Positions 35,483-43,606 of a stretch of DNA of 64,000 bases are shown here, in pieces. The stretch is from assembly GCA_964538515.1 (NCBI GenBank), contig CAZIEW010000003.1, forward strand, positions 1 through 64,000, read 5' to 3'. Numbering within the stretch: the stretch's first letter is position 1; each line of letters begins with the position of its first letter. Origin of the DNA: CALBZH01 sp964538515. Lineage in GTDB: Bacteria; Desulfobacterota; Syntrophobacteria; Syntrophobacterales; Syntrophobacteraceae. The notes below the pieces were generated by a model. The model did no database searches, had not been told where the DNA came from, and worked only from the letters and a program-made list of their open reading frames with translations. Both the position numbers and the translations under genes were made by a program.

Positions 35483-35498
35483 TAAGAAGGAGATAGCT

Positions 35499-35723
35499 TT
35501 GCGTGTCACAACAAAGGGACAGGTAACCATACCACAGCGCATTCGGGAAAAACTTGGAATTGCACCGAACAGTGAGGTGGATTTTGTGGAAGACGGTGAC
35601 CGTGTTTACCTCTTGAAGAAGAGCGGCGATCGTTTGGAGAAGAGGTTTAGAGCGCTTCGAGGTATTGCTACGGTCAAAATGACAACTGATGAAATCATGG
35701 CGATGACGAGAGACACGGAATGA
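35499..35723 (+). CDS. AbrB/MazE-type antitoxin, partner of VapC
   Basis: 74 residues from a TTG start at 35499. The start is chosen because AAGGAG lies seven bases upstream and because a longer frame beginning at 35433 would run through the palindromic operator. The protein begins with the swapped-hairpin AbrB signature MRVTTKGQVTIPQRIREKLG and ends with an acidic, toxin-wrapping tail. It should neutralise and co-repress with the toxin encoded four bases away (ATGA overlap). The base composition is lower in GC than the surroundings, suggesting acquisition. Confidence 0.85.
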   Translation: MRVTTKGQVTIPQRIREKLGIAPNSEVDFVEDGDRVYLLKKSGDRLEKRFRALRGIATVKMTTDEIMAMTRDTE

Positions 35724-36136
35724 GAGGAATCCTCGTTGATTCCAACGTATTGCTCGATATTTTTGAGGATGATCCCGTATGGGCGCAATGGTCCGAGGAA
35801 ATGCTCGAACGGTACAGTGCAACACATGTCCTCTGCATTAGCCCGATCATTTATGCTGAGGTTTCGGTAGGATTCGAGCGCATCGAAGAGCTAGAAGCAG
35901 CGATCATCGACGCTGGAGTTCGGATGCTTCAGATCCCCAAGGAAGCACTCTTTCTGGCCGCCAAAGTGTTCGTCGAGTATCGGAGACGAAAAGGAGTCAA
36001 ACTTGCCCCTCTCCCTGATTTCTTTATCGGAGCCCATGCCGCTGTAGAAAAGCTCGAGCTCCTTACCCGAGACATAAGAAGGTATAATTCATACTTCCCT
36101 ACAGTCAAACTCGTTTCCCCGAAAAACTTCCAATAG
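35720..36136 (+). CDS. VapC-type PIN-domain toxin ribonuclease
   Basis: 138 residues. The PIN active site is visible: D7 (ILVDSNVLLD), E47 (IIYAEVSVG), D100 (LPDFFIGAHA) and D118 (LLTRDIRR), which would bind Mg2+ and cleave RNA, often tRNA or rRNA. The start overlaps the antitoxin stop (ATGA). The pair is AT-richer than the radical SAM genes on either side. Intact by inspection. Confidence 0.88.
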   Translation: MRGILVDSNVLLDIFEDDPVWAQWSEEMLERYSATHVLCISPIIYAEVSVGFERIEELEAAIIDAGVRMLQIPKEALFLAAKVFVEYRRRKGVKLAPLPDFFIGAHAAVEKLELLTRDIRRYNSYFPTVKLVSPKNFQ

Positions 36137-36187
36137 AAGGTGCAAGAAATCAAGATGGGGCTGACACCCTAACCTATAAATCACATA

Positions 36188-36454
36188 CAACATCAACCTC
36201 CTCGAAGAAGTCGCTGGCAAGCTGCCTGAAGACAAGGACGCCATGCTTGCCGCGATCGACCGGTACTTGGCGCTGCCGGCGGACGAAAAGCTCCTCTTTC
36301 GGCTGGGCCGCCGGGGAGGGCCTTGAGGGCGCTTGATGAGCTCAATGATCCCCATGTGCGCCGGAGGCTGGAAAGCGCGATGCATGACCTGGGACTCCAA
36401 ACAGGAGGCGATCTTGAGAAGGTCATCACGGAGCTGGGGGATCGGTATATTTAG
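36188..36454 (+). pseudogene. Decayed duplicate of the radical SAM C-terminus
   Basis: The region is a diverged copy of the last 90 codons of the radical SAM gene at 34225-35364. It reads NINLLEEVAGKLPEDKDAML, then DRYLALPADEKLLFRLGRRG, and after a frameshift RALDELNDPHVRRRLESAMH and LEKVITELGDRYI followed by a stop. A base loss near 36320 puts the first part out of frame. The remainder of the duplicate (its first 280 codons) is missing. The AbrB-VapC pair sits exactly between the intact gene and this remnant. Confidence 0.85.
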
Positions 36455-36520
36455 ACCGATCACTTGAACCGCTCTGGCTCCTGCATGATGACTCTTCAGA
36501 ACCTGTAAGGAGGAAGTCGT

Positions 36521-36733
36521 ATGAACGAGGAGTACACCGGGGTCTTGAAGCAAGAGGGTGAGTGGTGGATCGGCTGGATCGCGGAGATTCCTGGGGTGAA
36601 TTGCCAAGAGCCTACGCGGGAAGAGCTTATTGAGAGTCTTAAGGTGACTCTACGGGAGGCTTTGGAGTTTAACAGGCAGGATGCTCTGGCAGCTGCGGGG
36701 GAGGACTTTCAAGAGATTGAGATTGCCCTATGA
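36521..36733 (+). CDS. HicB-type antitoxin (short form)
   Basis: A 70-residue protein with the partial RNase-H-like HicB fold: MNEEYTGVLKQEGEWWIGWI, AEIPGVNCQEPTREELIESL, and a final helix. It lacks the extra C-terminal DNA-binding domain of longer HicB proteins. AAGGAGG stands about eight bases before the ATG. Its stop overlaps the hicA start (ATGA). It should block the HicA toxin. Confidence 0.85.
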   Translation: MNEEYTGVLKQEGEWWIGWIAEIPGVNCQEPTREELIESLKVTLREALEFNRQDALAAAGEDFQEIEIAL

Positions 36734-36930
36734 GGAGAACCGAGCCCCTGAAACACCTCAGGTCTTGCGGATGTGAGCTCCTGCGAGAAGGGGGCCGACA
36801 TTCGTGGTGGTACAATCCGACACTTGGCAGGAGATCTGCGGTACCGAGGCATAACGAAATCAATGACACACTTGCGAGGAAGATTTGCAGAGACCTGGGT
36901 GTGCGCTCGGTGAAGCAGCCGGTCCACTGA
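36730..36930 (+). CDS. HicA-type mRNA interferase toxin
   Basis: 66 residues with the HicA double-stranded RNA-binding fold: CGCELLREGGRHSWWYNP, with catalytic His24, followed by AVPRHNEINDTLARKICRDL, the second conserved block. The order here is antitoxin first (hicB-hicA), opposite to E. coli. A bidirectional hairpin terminator follows its stop. Confidence 0.88.
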   Translation: MRRTEPLKHLRSCGCELLREGGRHSWWYNPTLGRRSAVPRHNEINDTLARKICRDLGVRSVKQPVH

Positions 36931-36940
36931 TCTATCCTGC

Positions 36941-36980
36941 ACAAACAAAAAGGGCTGCGTTTGCAGCCCTTTTTGTTTGT
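36941..36980. terminator. Bidirectional intrinsic terminator
   Basis: ACAAACAAAAAGGGCTGC (36941-36958) and its exact complement (36963-36980) enclose GTTT. The arms carry A-rich and T-rich outer halves, so the hairpin has a U-run on both strands. It terminates hicA from the left and the CoA-transferase operon from the right. Confidence 0.9.
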
Positions 36981-36998
36981 TTCGGACACCAACGGATC

Positions 36999-38321
36999 TT
37001 AGATGACGCCCTTGCTCTTGAGCTCTTCGAGCTGTGGCTGGCCAAGACCCAATTTAACGTTGTAAACGTATTCGTTGTCCCCGCCCACGGGACGGCAGAT
37101 CCACTTGATGCGCGGCGGCGTTTCGGTCATCTTCCACGCCTGGTTGGCGATCAGCATTTCCTTGTAGTACGGGTCGTTGATCTGCTCGAACGCCTGCCGC
37201 ACCCACCAGTTCTCGGCCTTCATGGTTTCCATCGGAGCGGAAATGCGGCCCGGAACCACGATGCCCTCGCCGATGTTTTTGTTGTAGTCCATGACCGCGT
37301 CGTAGATTTCATCGTAGGTGTGGCTCAGGGTCCACTTTTCGATTTCCTTGTACATCTGCTTCATGTTGTCCAGGTTGAGCCGGTCGAAGATGGTCGGATA
37401 CTCCTTCTGCAGCTCCTGACGGCCGAGAATGGTGGTAAGGGCCTTCCAGTTGATGTCGGAGAACCCGGACAGGAACGCGTAGCCGTCCTTGCACTTGAAG
37501 TAGGTGTACGGGAAGACGCCGACGTCGTAGTTGCCGACGCGGGGAATCGTCTGCTCCCAGCCCTGATAATAGGTCAGGTTGTAGTTGATACAGCGGCCGA
37601 ACGCTTCCGCAGGCGAGACATCGATGAACTGGCCCTTGCCGGATTGGATCCGGTAATGGATTGCCGCCATGATCGCAACCGCAGCCCACGCGCCTCCCGC
37701 GTACCAGCCCATCCAGTTCCCTTGCTTGGTGGGGACTTCCGACGGCTTCGGGTTGGCGGGATCATCGACCGGCTCACCCGTAACCGACGTGACGCCGGAG
37801 TAGGCCTGGTTCACCACATCCACATCTGCCTTGCCGCAGTTAGCCTTGGGGCCGAACTGTCCGTAGGTGTACAGGGCGCAATAGATCAATTTGGGGTTCT
37901 CTTCGCTGAGCTGGCGATAGCCGATTCCCCATTCGTCCATGGTGCCGGGCATGAACGTCTCGACCAGGACGTCGGACCGTTTGGCCAATTTGCGCAGAAT
38001 CTCGCGGCCTTCCGGCTTTTCAAGGTTGAGGGTGATGTGGAGCTTGTTGCGACCTTCGTTGAGATACCCAAGACCCGTTTCCATGTGCATGTAGCCCCAG
38101 GGCGAGTAGGTCCGGGCAGGATCCCCTCCGGGGGGCTCGACGCGGACGACCTCGGCACCCAGCTCACCGAGAATCGATGTGGCGAAGGAGCCGGCGATGT
38201 TGGCGTAACTGCAATCCAAAACGGTAATGTGGTCCAGTGCTTCCGGCTTTGTGCGCGCCTTGGACGGGTCGTCCAATTCGTGAATCCACTCACCCCAAGT
38301 CATTTCCTTATCTGCAGACAT
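36999..38321 (-). CDS. CaiB/BaiF-family (class III) CoA-transferase, subunit 1
   Basis: 440 residues. Family blocks: LGELGAEVVRVEPPGGDPAR, TLNLEKPEGREILRKLAKRS, VETFMPGTMDEWGIGYRQLS and LIYCALYTYGQFGPK. The catalytic Asp of the class (the one that forms the acyl anhydride) aligns with D168 in ADVDVVNQAYSG. Such enzymes move CoA between two carboxylic acids without ATP. It follows a similar gene with a 91-bp gap and ends in a strong terminator. The two-gene arrangement recalls the succinyl-CoA:benzylsuccinate transferase BbsEF, which has two different subunits. Substrate is not known; neighbours imply a branched or substituted acid destined for the mutase encoded across the promoter region. 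Confidence 0.88.
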   Translation of the reverse strand: MSADKEMTWGEWIHELDDPSKARTKPEALDHITVLDCSYANIAGSFATSILGELGAEVVRVEPPGGDPARTYSPWGYMHMETGLGYLNEGRNKLHITLNLEKPEGREILRKLAKRSDVLVETFMPGTMDEWGIGYRQLSEENPKLIYCALYTYGQFGPKANCGKADVDVVNQAYSGVTSVTGEPVDDPANPKPSEVPTKQGNWMGWYAGGAWAAVAIMAAIHYRIQSGKGQFIDVSPAEAFGRCINYNLTYYQGWEQTIPRVGNYDVGVFPYTYFKCKDGYAFLSGFSDINWKALTTILGRQELQKEYPTIFDRLNLDNMKQMYKEIEKWTLSHTYDEIYDAVMDYNKNIGEGIVVPGRISAPMETMKAENWWVRQAFEQINDPYYKEMLIANQAWKMTETPPRIKWICRPVGGDNEYVYNVKLGLGQPQLEELKSKGVI

Positions 38322-38412
38322 GAACTGTCCTCCTTGTCAACATTCACACGCCTCTGGCTCGGCAGCGGAAACCGTGCGAGCCAGGCCGAAATCGGCAAGA
38401 TCGCAACGATCC

Positions 38413-39753
38413 CTAAGCCAGGATCACGCCCCGTTTTCCATCCCAACCCTCGGGAGGACGACGGCCGGGGGGCATGTCGACCCACTTGCCGATGACGTTG
38501 CGCTCTTTGAGCCCTTTGATTTTGTCGGTCTTCATGCCCAGGAAGCGCTTGAGCACGTACTCGTTGTCGAAGCCGACGGGTTTTCCGACCCATTTGATAC
38601 GGCCGGGCGTCTCGGAGAACTTGGGGGTGATGCCCTCTTCAATCACTTCGCCATAAATCGGGTCGTGGACCGTGTAGACGAAGTTGCGCTTGATCAGATG
38701 CTCATCGTGGAAGTGGTCTTTGCCGTTGGAAACCTTGTGGGCCCCAAAACCATATTTGCAGGCGAGCTGGTCGATTTCGGCGTAGGCCTTGTCTGCGGCC
38801 CACTTGCGGATGATGTCAAGCAAGGCGACGGCGTTCTCTTCCTGGAGCCGGGCGGTGTGCGTGGCATACTTGGGGTCGACTGCGAGCTGAGGCATGGCCA
38901 TGGCCTCACACAGACCCTTGAATTGGGCGTCCGTCGCCGCGCCGATTGCCACGAACTCGTCTTTGCAATGGAAGATGTCTGAAGGACAGATGGAAACATC
39001 GCGGTTACCGTAGCGCTCACGCTGCTTGCCGGTGAAGTGCTGGTAGAGCCAGGTCCAGTCCATGACACGCATGAGGTTTTCGGCCTGGGAGTATTCGATG
39101 TACTGGCCCTTTCCCGTCTTGTCCCGGTAAGTCAGCGCCCCGAGCACGCCGGCCGCGCCCATCAAGCCGCCGAAATAATCCGCCAGCCAGATGCCCGCTT
39201 TGAGGGGAAGCTTGTCCGGAAAGCCGGTGATCCAGGCCATCCCGGATTCCGATTGGGCGATGGCGTCGTACGAAGGCCGCTCCAAATAGGGGCCCCATTG
39301 CCCAAACCCGTTCAGGGCGATGTAGATGAGTCTGGGATTGATGGCGCTGAGCTGACGGTAGCCGATGCCCCATTTGTCCATGGTGCCGGCTCTCAGGTTT
39401 TCGACCACCACATCCGAGCGCTTCACCAGCTCCCGGAAAAGGGCCTTGCCTTCCTCCACGCGCACGTCGATGGCCAGGTGATACTTGTTCCGTGCTTCCT
39501 TCAGCCATCCCAGTGCACACCCGCGGAAGAACTTGGCAAACGGGGTGAGTGACCGCATCGTGTCGCCGGCCCCGGGCAATTCCACCTTGAAGACGGTTGC
39601 TCCCATTTCGGAGAGGTAGCTGGGAAGGGATGGGCCGAGAATGAGTGTGCAGAGCTCAACGATCTTGATGTCCGCCAGGGCTTCGGGCTTCTCGAAGGTC
39701 TTGGATGGATCGAGAACCGATTCAGCCCAATTGAAATAATCCTCTCTTGCCAT
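38413..39753 (-). CDS. CaiB/BaiF-family (class III) CoA-transferase, subunit 2
   Basis: 446 residues from the ATG at 39753 (GAGGAG upstream; a longer frame adds 13 unlikely residues). It has the same blocks as its neighbour, LSEMGATVFKVELPGAGDTM and NLRAGTMDKWGIGYRQLSAI, with D163 in RPSYDAIAQSESG as the likely catalytic Asp. It is clearly homologous to, but not a copy of, the downstream gene. Two different members in tandem suggest a hetero-oligomer or two substrate specificities. A 10-bp inverted repeat lies between it and the upstream membrane-protein gene. Confidence 0.88.
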   Translation of the reverse strand: MAREDYFNWAESVLDPSKTFEKPEALADIKIVELCTLILGPSLPSYLSEMGATVFKVELPGAGDTMRSLTPFAKFFRGCALGWLKEARNKYHLAIDVRVEEGKALFRELVKRSDVVVENLRAGTMDKWGIGYRQLSAINPRLIYIALNGFGQWGPYLERPSYDAIAQSESGMAWITGFPDKLPLKAGIWLADYFGGLMGAAGVLGALTYRDKTGKGQYIEYSQAENLMRVMDWTWLYQHFTGKQRERYGNRDVSICPSDIFHCKDEFVAIGAATDAQFKGLCEAMAMPQLAVDPKYATHTARLQEENAVALLDIIRKWAADKAYAEIDQLACKYGFGAHKVSNGKDHFHDEHLIKRNFVYTVHDPIYGEVIEEGITPKFSETPGRIKWVGKPVGFDNEYVLKRFLGMKTDKIKGLKERNVIGKWVDMPPGRRPPEGWDGKRGVILA

Positions 39754-39800
39754 GAACGTTCTCCTCGTTTCCTGAAAAGGGAACCGTGACAAAGGAAAGT

Positions 39801-39847
39801 AAGGCCATGGCAGGTCGGTTGGATCGACATGGCCCCACCATGGCCTT
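39801..39847. repeat. Intercistronic inverted repeat
   Basis: AAGGCCATGG (39801-39810) and CCATGGCCTT (39838-39847) are perfect complements with a 27-base loop, located between the membrane-protein and CoA-transferase genes. A processing or attenuation site is possible. No T-run is present. Confidence 0.4.
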
Positions 39848-39902
39848 CATTATTAACGCTCATCGGAGCGTCGTATCCACTTCGGATTCTCTCGTCCGGC
39901 CA

Positions 39903-41204
39903 TCAGTGATGGTCGTGGACATAGAATGGCCACTTGTGGAAGAACCACTCGTTCCACAGCAGCGGGATGATCCACCAGAAATTCCAAATCAGCGATTCGC
40001 CGTGAATGAAGCGCTCCGCAAGGCTGTGATGCATGTGGTCGTTGCCCAGGCCCCAATAGCCGAAATTGAGGTAATAGAAGAAATAATAGTTGATGGCGCA
40101 CAGCACCAGAACGCCGATCGTGCGGAACCAGAAAGCTCCCCAGGAGTCCAGATCGGACATGGGCGCCATGTCGTCGAAATAATGATGCCAGGCCAGGAAG
40201 GGAATCAGTGTGAAGCCCGCGATTTCAGCCGCATGATACCAGAGAAACCGCGTCGGGTTCCCCGCGTCGCTGGCCGGAAGGTGCGCTTTGATCTCGTTCA
40301 TGTCCATCCAGGAAGGCGCAATCTGGACACAAATATAAGCGAGAAGATAGCCAAGAACGACGTTGATGATGAACGAGATCAGGCCCTTGGCGGGCTGGGG
40401 CAGCTTGATGACGGACCAGGGCTTCATGCGCCACACGTTGGGGGTCATGAAGAGCACGATGATCATCCATTCCCACCAGCCGAACACCCAGTGGACGTGC
40501 TTCGTGCCGTTGATGTCTCCCCACCAGGGAGTGGCGAGCGCAAAAGACTTACCGAACATGACGCCGTAGACCAGCCCCCAGAAAGGGACGATCAGGACCG
40601 TGTAGAAGAAGAGGGTCAGGAGCGAAGTCCAGCCGATTTCAGCCAGGCCCGCCTGGGGTTGGGGAAGATCGCTGGGGCGAATGGGCCACTTGCCGAAGAG
40701 GATGGTTACGAACGGATAGGAATAAAAACCGATGAGGACGAAGGTGACGACCGCTCTTTCGGCAAAACGCGCTGCAGGATTGACCAAAGCCTCGAGAGTC
40801 AAGGTCTTTGCCACCCCTTCAGGCATGACCGTCTGCTTAGCGGCGGCCAGGGCTTCCAGGTTGCTCTGGCTGAGAAAATTGAAGCCGAGCCCCAGAACTC
40901 GGTAAAAAATGACGTGAATGACAAACCATACCAGAATGAGGTTCACGATGGTTTGCGTGATCCCACGCGCCGGCTGAGGCATGTTCTGAAAAGGCCAGTC
41001 CCCGAGGAACATGTGCTGCCACAAGCCAACCAGGATCATCATGGCCAGATACATGACAAACGGATACGGGAAGGCTTTGAAAATACCCCGAGAGGGGTCG
41101 CTGAAGATGTACCAGAGAATCAAAGCGACGACGAAAAAGACGATGTTGGAGATGATTCCGGTCAGGGGTTGCCCCCATCGAGGCCGAAGTTGCCCGGCTG
41201 CCAT
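39903..41204 (-). CDS. Repeat-built, His-rich polytopic membrane protein of unknown function
   Basis: 433 residues with about ten hydrophobic helices and no recognised family. Four internal repeat units can be read: GQPLTGIISNIVFFV (11-25), then MPQPARGITQTIVNLI (75-90), LPQPQAGLAEIGWTSLL (180-196) and LPQPAKGLISFIINVV (268-283). The last three are preceded by W-P or P-W (W70, W173, W263), giving a W-P...(L/M)PQPxxG(I/L) motif before a helix. The C-terminal half is rich in His (H340-H341, H390, H392-H393, H401, H430, H432-H433), as in metal-binding membrane proteins. It is the first gene of the CoA-transferase operon, divergent from the mutase genes. It might import the acid or act as a membrane enzyme; neither is shown. 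Confidence 0.65.
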   Translation of the reverse strand: MAAGQLRPRWGQPLTGIISNIVFFVVALILWYIFSDPSRGIFKAFPYPFVMYLAMMILVGLWQHMFLGDWPFQNMPQPARGITQTIVNLILVWFVIHVIFYRVLGLGFNFLSQSNLEALAAAKQTVMPEGVAKTLTLEALVNPAARFAERAVVTFVLIGFYSYPFVTILFGKWPIRPSDLPQPQAGLAEIGWTSLLTLFFYTVLIVPFWGLVYGVMFGKSFALATPWWGDINGTKHVHWVFGWWEWMIIVLFMTPNVWRMKPWSVIKLPQPAKGLISFIINVVLGYLLAYICVQIAPSWMDMNEIKAHLPASDAGNPTRFLWYHAAEIAGFTLIPFLAWHHYFDDMAPMSDLDSWGAFWFRTIGVLVLCAINYYFFYYLNFGYWGLGNDHMHHSLAERFIHGESLIWNFWWIIPLLWNEWFFHKWPFYVHDHH

Positions 41205-41854
41205 ACTGTGCTCCTCTCTATTGATTCCGAGTGTTCAAATCCCTGTAGCCTCGCCCATCTGCGATGTCCTTCTCAGACAGCGGATTCCACCTCCCTTCTC
41301 GTGTGGCGTTGGTGGCTCCATCAAACCGAATGACAAACTTGAATGCGTAGGCAATACGTCGAGCGGGAGAGTCGCTGGCGGCGGAGCTCCGGCATTTTCA
41401 GGCCGGCGTGCGGGAGCGTCGTTGCGCAACTGTCGTGGGATCAACTGGATAGGGGGAAGCATCGATGGGATGCCGGTTCCGCCGGTTACCGCGCCAGATT
41501 GTTAGTACCGCAGGAGCAATGGTTCGGTCAAGAAAAATATGTTTGACAAGGCGCAACTTGCTATTCTACCTCTCTTGAGGGTGTGAGCGGCGAAATTCGC
41601 TGATTTTACGTGTTTTTTACCGTTTTCTGAATCACTCCGCTTGACTGTGTTTGTGTTCGTGAAACTTGGCCCGGCTCACGCTTTTGGCGATCGATTTGTG
41701 TTTGGTTTCATGATAATATGTTTGGTCATGAAACGACCGTGACTGTGTGCAGCTGGTTGATGTGGGCGACCTGATCGAGCTGGAGCTGTGTCTGATGCTG
41801 CTTGGTTTTTTTTAGTAACCTAAAACCTGTGGAACGCTGAGGAGATGAGACCCA
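41205..41854. other. 650-bp divergent promoter region of the mutase/transferase locus
   Basis: No convincing gene is present; reading frames on both strands lack family signals. On the plus strand TTGACA lies at 41543-41548, with no clear -10. A 30-bp dyad (41705-41734) is noted separately. A TGGC...GC pair with sigma-54 spacing (41667-41681) is weak. The mutase gene has GAGGAG about ten bases before its ATG. Confidence 0.5.
41705..41734. promoter_or_regulatory. Candidate operator dyad upstream of the mutase genes
   Basis: GTTTCATGA (41705-41713) and TCATGAAAC (41726-41734) form a perfect 9-bp inverted repeat with 12 bases between. A related half-site, TTCGTGAAAC, lies about 50 bp upstream (near 41656-41665). 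Placement between two divergent operons suggests a repressor or activator site. No regulator gene is adjacent. Confidence 0.4.
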
Positions 41855-43555
41855 ATGGGAACGAAGATGCTGTCTGAATCGGCTGTGGAGAGGATCGAGA
41901 ACGAGTACAAGGACTGGCTGTCGGAGTACGAAAAGGCCGTGAAGAAGGTGCCGGAGCGGCTGGGGCGATTCTCCACCGTATCGGATCTCGAGATCAAACC
42001 ACTCTATACTCCTTTGGACATCAAGGACAAGGATTTTCACGAGGACATCGGGTTTCCCGGTTTTTTCCCGTTTACGCGCGGTGTTCAAAGCACCATGTAT
42101 CGGGCTCGCCTCTGGACCATGCGGATGTTCGCGGGGCTCGGTACCGCCGATGACACCAACAAGCGCTTCCACTATCTCATCGAGCATGGGGAGACGGGCC
42201 TGAGCACGGCCTTTGATTTCCCAACCCTCATGGGCTACGACACAGAATCTCCCCTGGCTCGCGGCGAGTGCGGCAAGTGCGGCGTGGCCATCGATACGCT
42301 CGAAGACATGAACCGGTTGTTTGCCAACATCAATCTGGAGGAAGTCACCACCTCCATGACGATCAACCCGCCGGCTTCGATCATTTGGGCCATGTACATC
42401 GCCAACGCCGAAAACCAGGGATTCAGCCGCAAGAAGCTGGGCGGCACCATCCAGAACGATTGCCTCAAAGAGTTCATCGCTCAGAAGACCCTCATGCTTC
42501 CCCCCGACCCGAGCTTGCGCCTGGTGGTTGACACCATCGAGTTCGGTACCCGTGAGGTGCCCCGGTGGAATACCGTGAGCATCAGCGGGTACCACATTCG
42601 AGAAGCAGGCGCCACGGCGGTCCAGGAGCTGGCTTTCACCATATACGACGGCATCACGTATGTCGAAGAAAGCATGAAGCGTGGCCTCAATGTGGATGAC
42701 TTCGCGGGCAGGCTTTCGTTCTTCTGGAACTCCCACATCGATTTCTTCGAGGAAATCGCGAAGATGCGGGCGGGACGACGCATCTGGGCGCGCCTCATGA
42801 GAGACCGTTTTCACGCCAAGAATCCTCGTTCCATGCTGATGCGCTTCCACACCCAGACGGCTGGCTGCTCCCTCACGGCCCAGGAGCCTTACAACAACAT
42901 CATCCGGACCACCACCGAAGCCTTGGCGGCGCTCCTCGGCGGCACCCAGTCCTTGCACACCAACTCGCTCGACGAAGTGTACATGATTCCCAGTGAGGAA
43001 GCCGTTCTGATCGCGCTGAGGACTCAGCAGATCCTGGCGGAGGAGATCGGCGTTACCAATGTGATCGATCCCCTTGCCGGCTCGTATTTCGTGGAAGCCC
43101 TCACTGACAAGATGGAAGAGGAAGCCCTGACGTACATCCGAAAGCTCGATGAGCTGGGGGGGATGGTGGCCGCCATCGAGCGGGATTACCCGCAGATGGA
43201 GATCGCCGACGCGTCCTACCATTTCCAGCAGCAGGTCGAGAGGGGCGAGAAGGTCATTATCGGCGTGAACAAGTACGTGTCCGAGCGTCCTGACCTCGAA
43301 TTCGTGCTCAAGATCGACGACGAGATCGAGCGCAATCAGATCGAGCGGGTCAATGCATACAAGGCCAGGCGCGACAAGGGGCGCTTCCAGAAGGCTATGG
43401 ACGAGCTGCGACGACGTTGTGAAGGGCCTGCGTGCTGGGAGAACAATGTCATGCCCGCCCTGATCGAGGCGGTCCAGGCAGGAGCTACCGAGCAGGAATG
43501 CTGCGATCTGTACCGGGAAGTGTTCGGAACGTACACGGACCCTGGGACGTTCTAA
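41855..43555 (+). CDS. B12-dependent acyl-CoA mutase, large (substrate) subunit, isobutyryl-CoA-mutase-like
   Basis: 566 residues covering only the TIM-barrel half of the methylmalonyl-CoA mutase superfamily; the B12 domain is a separate gene. Superfamily blocks: FPFTRGVQSTMY, GTIQNDCLKEFIAQ, VSISGYHIREAGATAVQELA and RFHTQTAGCSLTAQEPYNN. Substrate residues, aligned by eye: F92 (in WTMRMFAG) and Q210 (in EFIAQK) stand where methylmalonyl-CoA mutase has Tyr89 and Arg207, exactly the Phe/Gln pair of isobutyryl-CoA mutase IcmA. A119 (LSTAFD) excludes the Asp of 2-hydroxyisobutyryl-CoA mutase. A carboxylated substrate is therefore less likely, although an alkylsuccinyl-CoA mutase cannot be ruled out. 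It is followed by the B12 subunit and a MeaB-type chaperone; there is no epimerase. Confidence 0.9.
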   Translation: MGTKMLSESAVERIENEYKDWLSEYEKAVKKVPERLGRFSTVSDLEIKPLYTPLDIKDKDFHEDIGFPGFFPFTRGVQSTMYRARLWTMRMFAGLGTADDTNKRFHYLIEHGETGLSTAFDFPTLMGYDTESPLARGECGKCGVAIDTLEDMNRLFANINLEEVTTSMTINPPASIIWAMYIANAENQGFSRKKLGGTIQNDCLKEFIAQKTLMLPPDPSLRLVVDTIEFGTREVPRWNTVSISGYHIREAGATAVQELAFTIYDGITYVEESMKRGLNVDDFAGRLSFFWNSHIDFFEEIAKMRAGRRIWARLMRDRFHAKNPRSMLMRFHTQTAGCSLTAQEPYNNIIRTTTEALAALLGGTQSLHTNSLDEVYMIPSEEAVLIALRTQQILAEEIGVTNVIDPLAGSYFVEALTDKMEEEALTYIRKLDELGGMVAAIERDYPQMEIADASYHFQQQVERGEKVIIGVNKYVSERPDLEFVLKIDDEIERNQIERVNAYKARRDKGRFQKAMDELRRRCEGPACWENNVMPALIEAVQAGATEQECCDLYREVFGTYTDPGTF

Positions 43556-43606
43556 TTACGCTGAATCTGACCGTCGCATGCGGAAAATCCAAAGGAGATG
43601 GAGCAT

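Noticed and set aside
36885..38495. 536-codon open frame on the plus strand over the first CoA-transferase
   Set aside because: Antisense shadow: the minus frame carries all CaiB-family blocks and the terminator fits it. The plus frame shows none.
39786..41333. 515-codon plus-strand frame over the membrane protein
   Set aside because: Very charged, repeat-free translation typical of the reverse of hydrophobic codons; the minus frame has consistent membrane helices and repeats.
41667..41681. Sigma-54 promoter before the mutase gene
   Set aside because: The GG and GC are correctly spaced (TGGCCC...ACGC), but the TT of the -12 box is missing and no activator is nearby.
41855..43555. Annotation as methylmalonyl-CoA mutase
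   Set aside because: Phe92 and Gln210 replace the Tyr and Arg needed for the carboxylate, and no epimerase accompanies it. Kept as isobutyryl-CoA-mutase-like.
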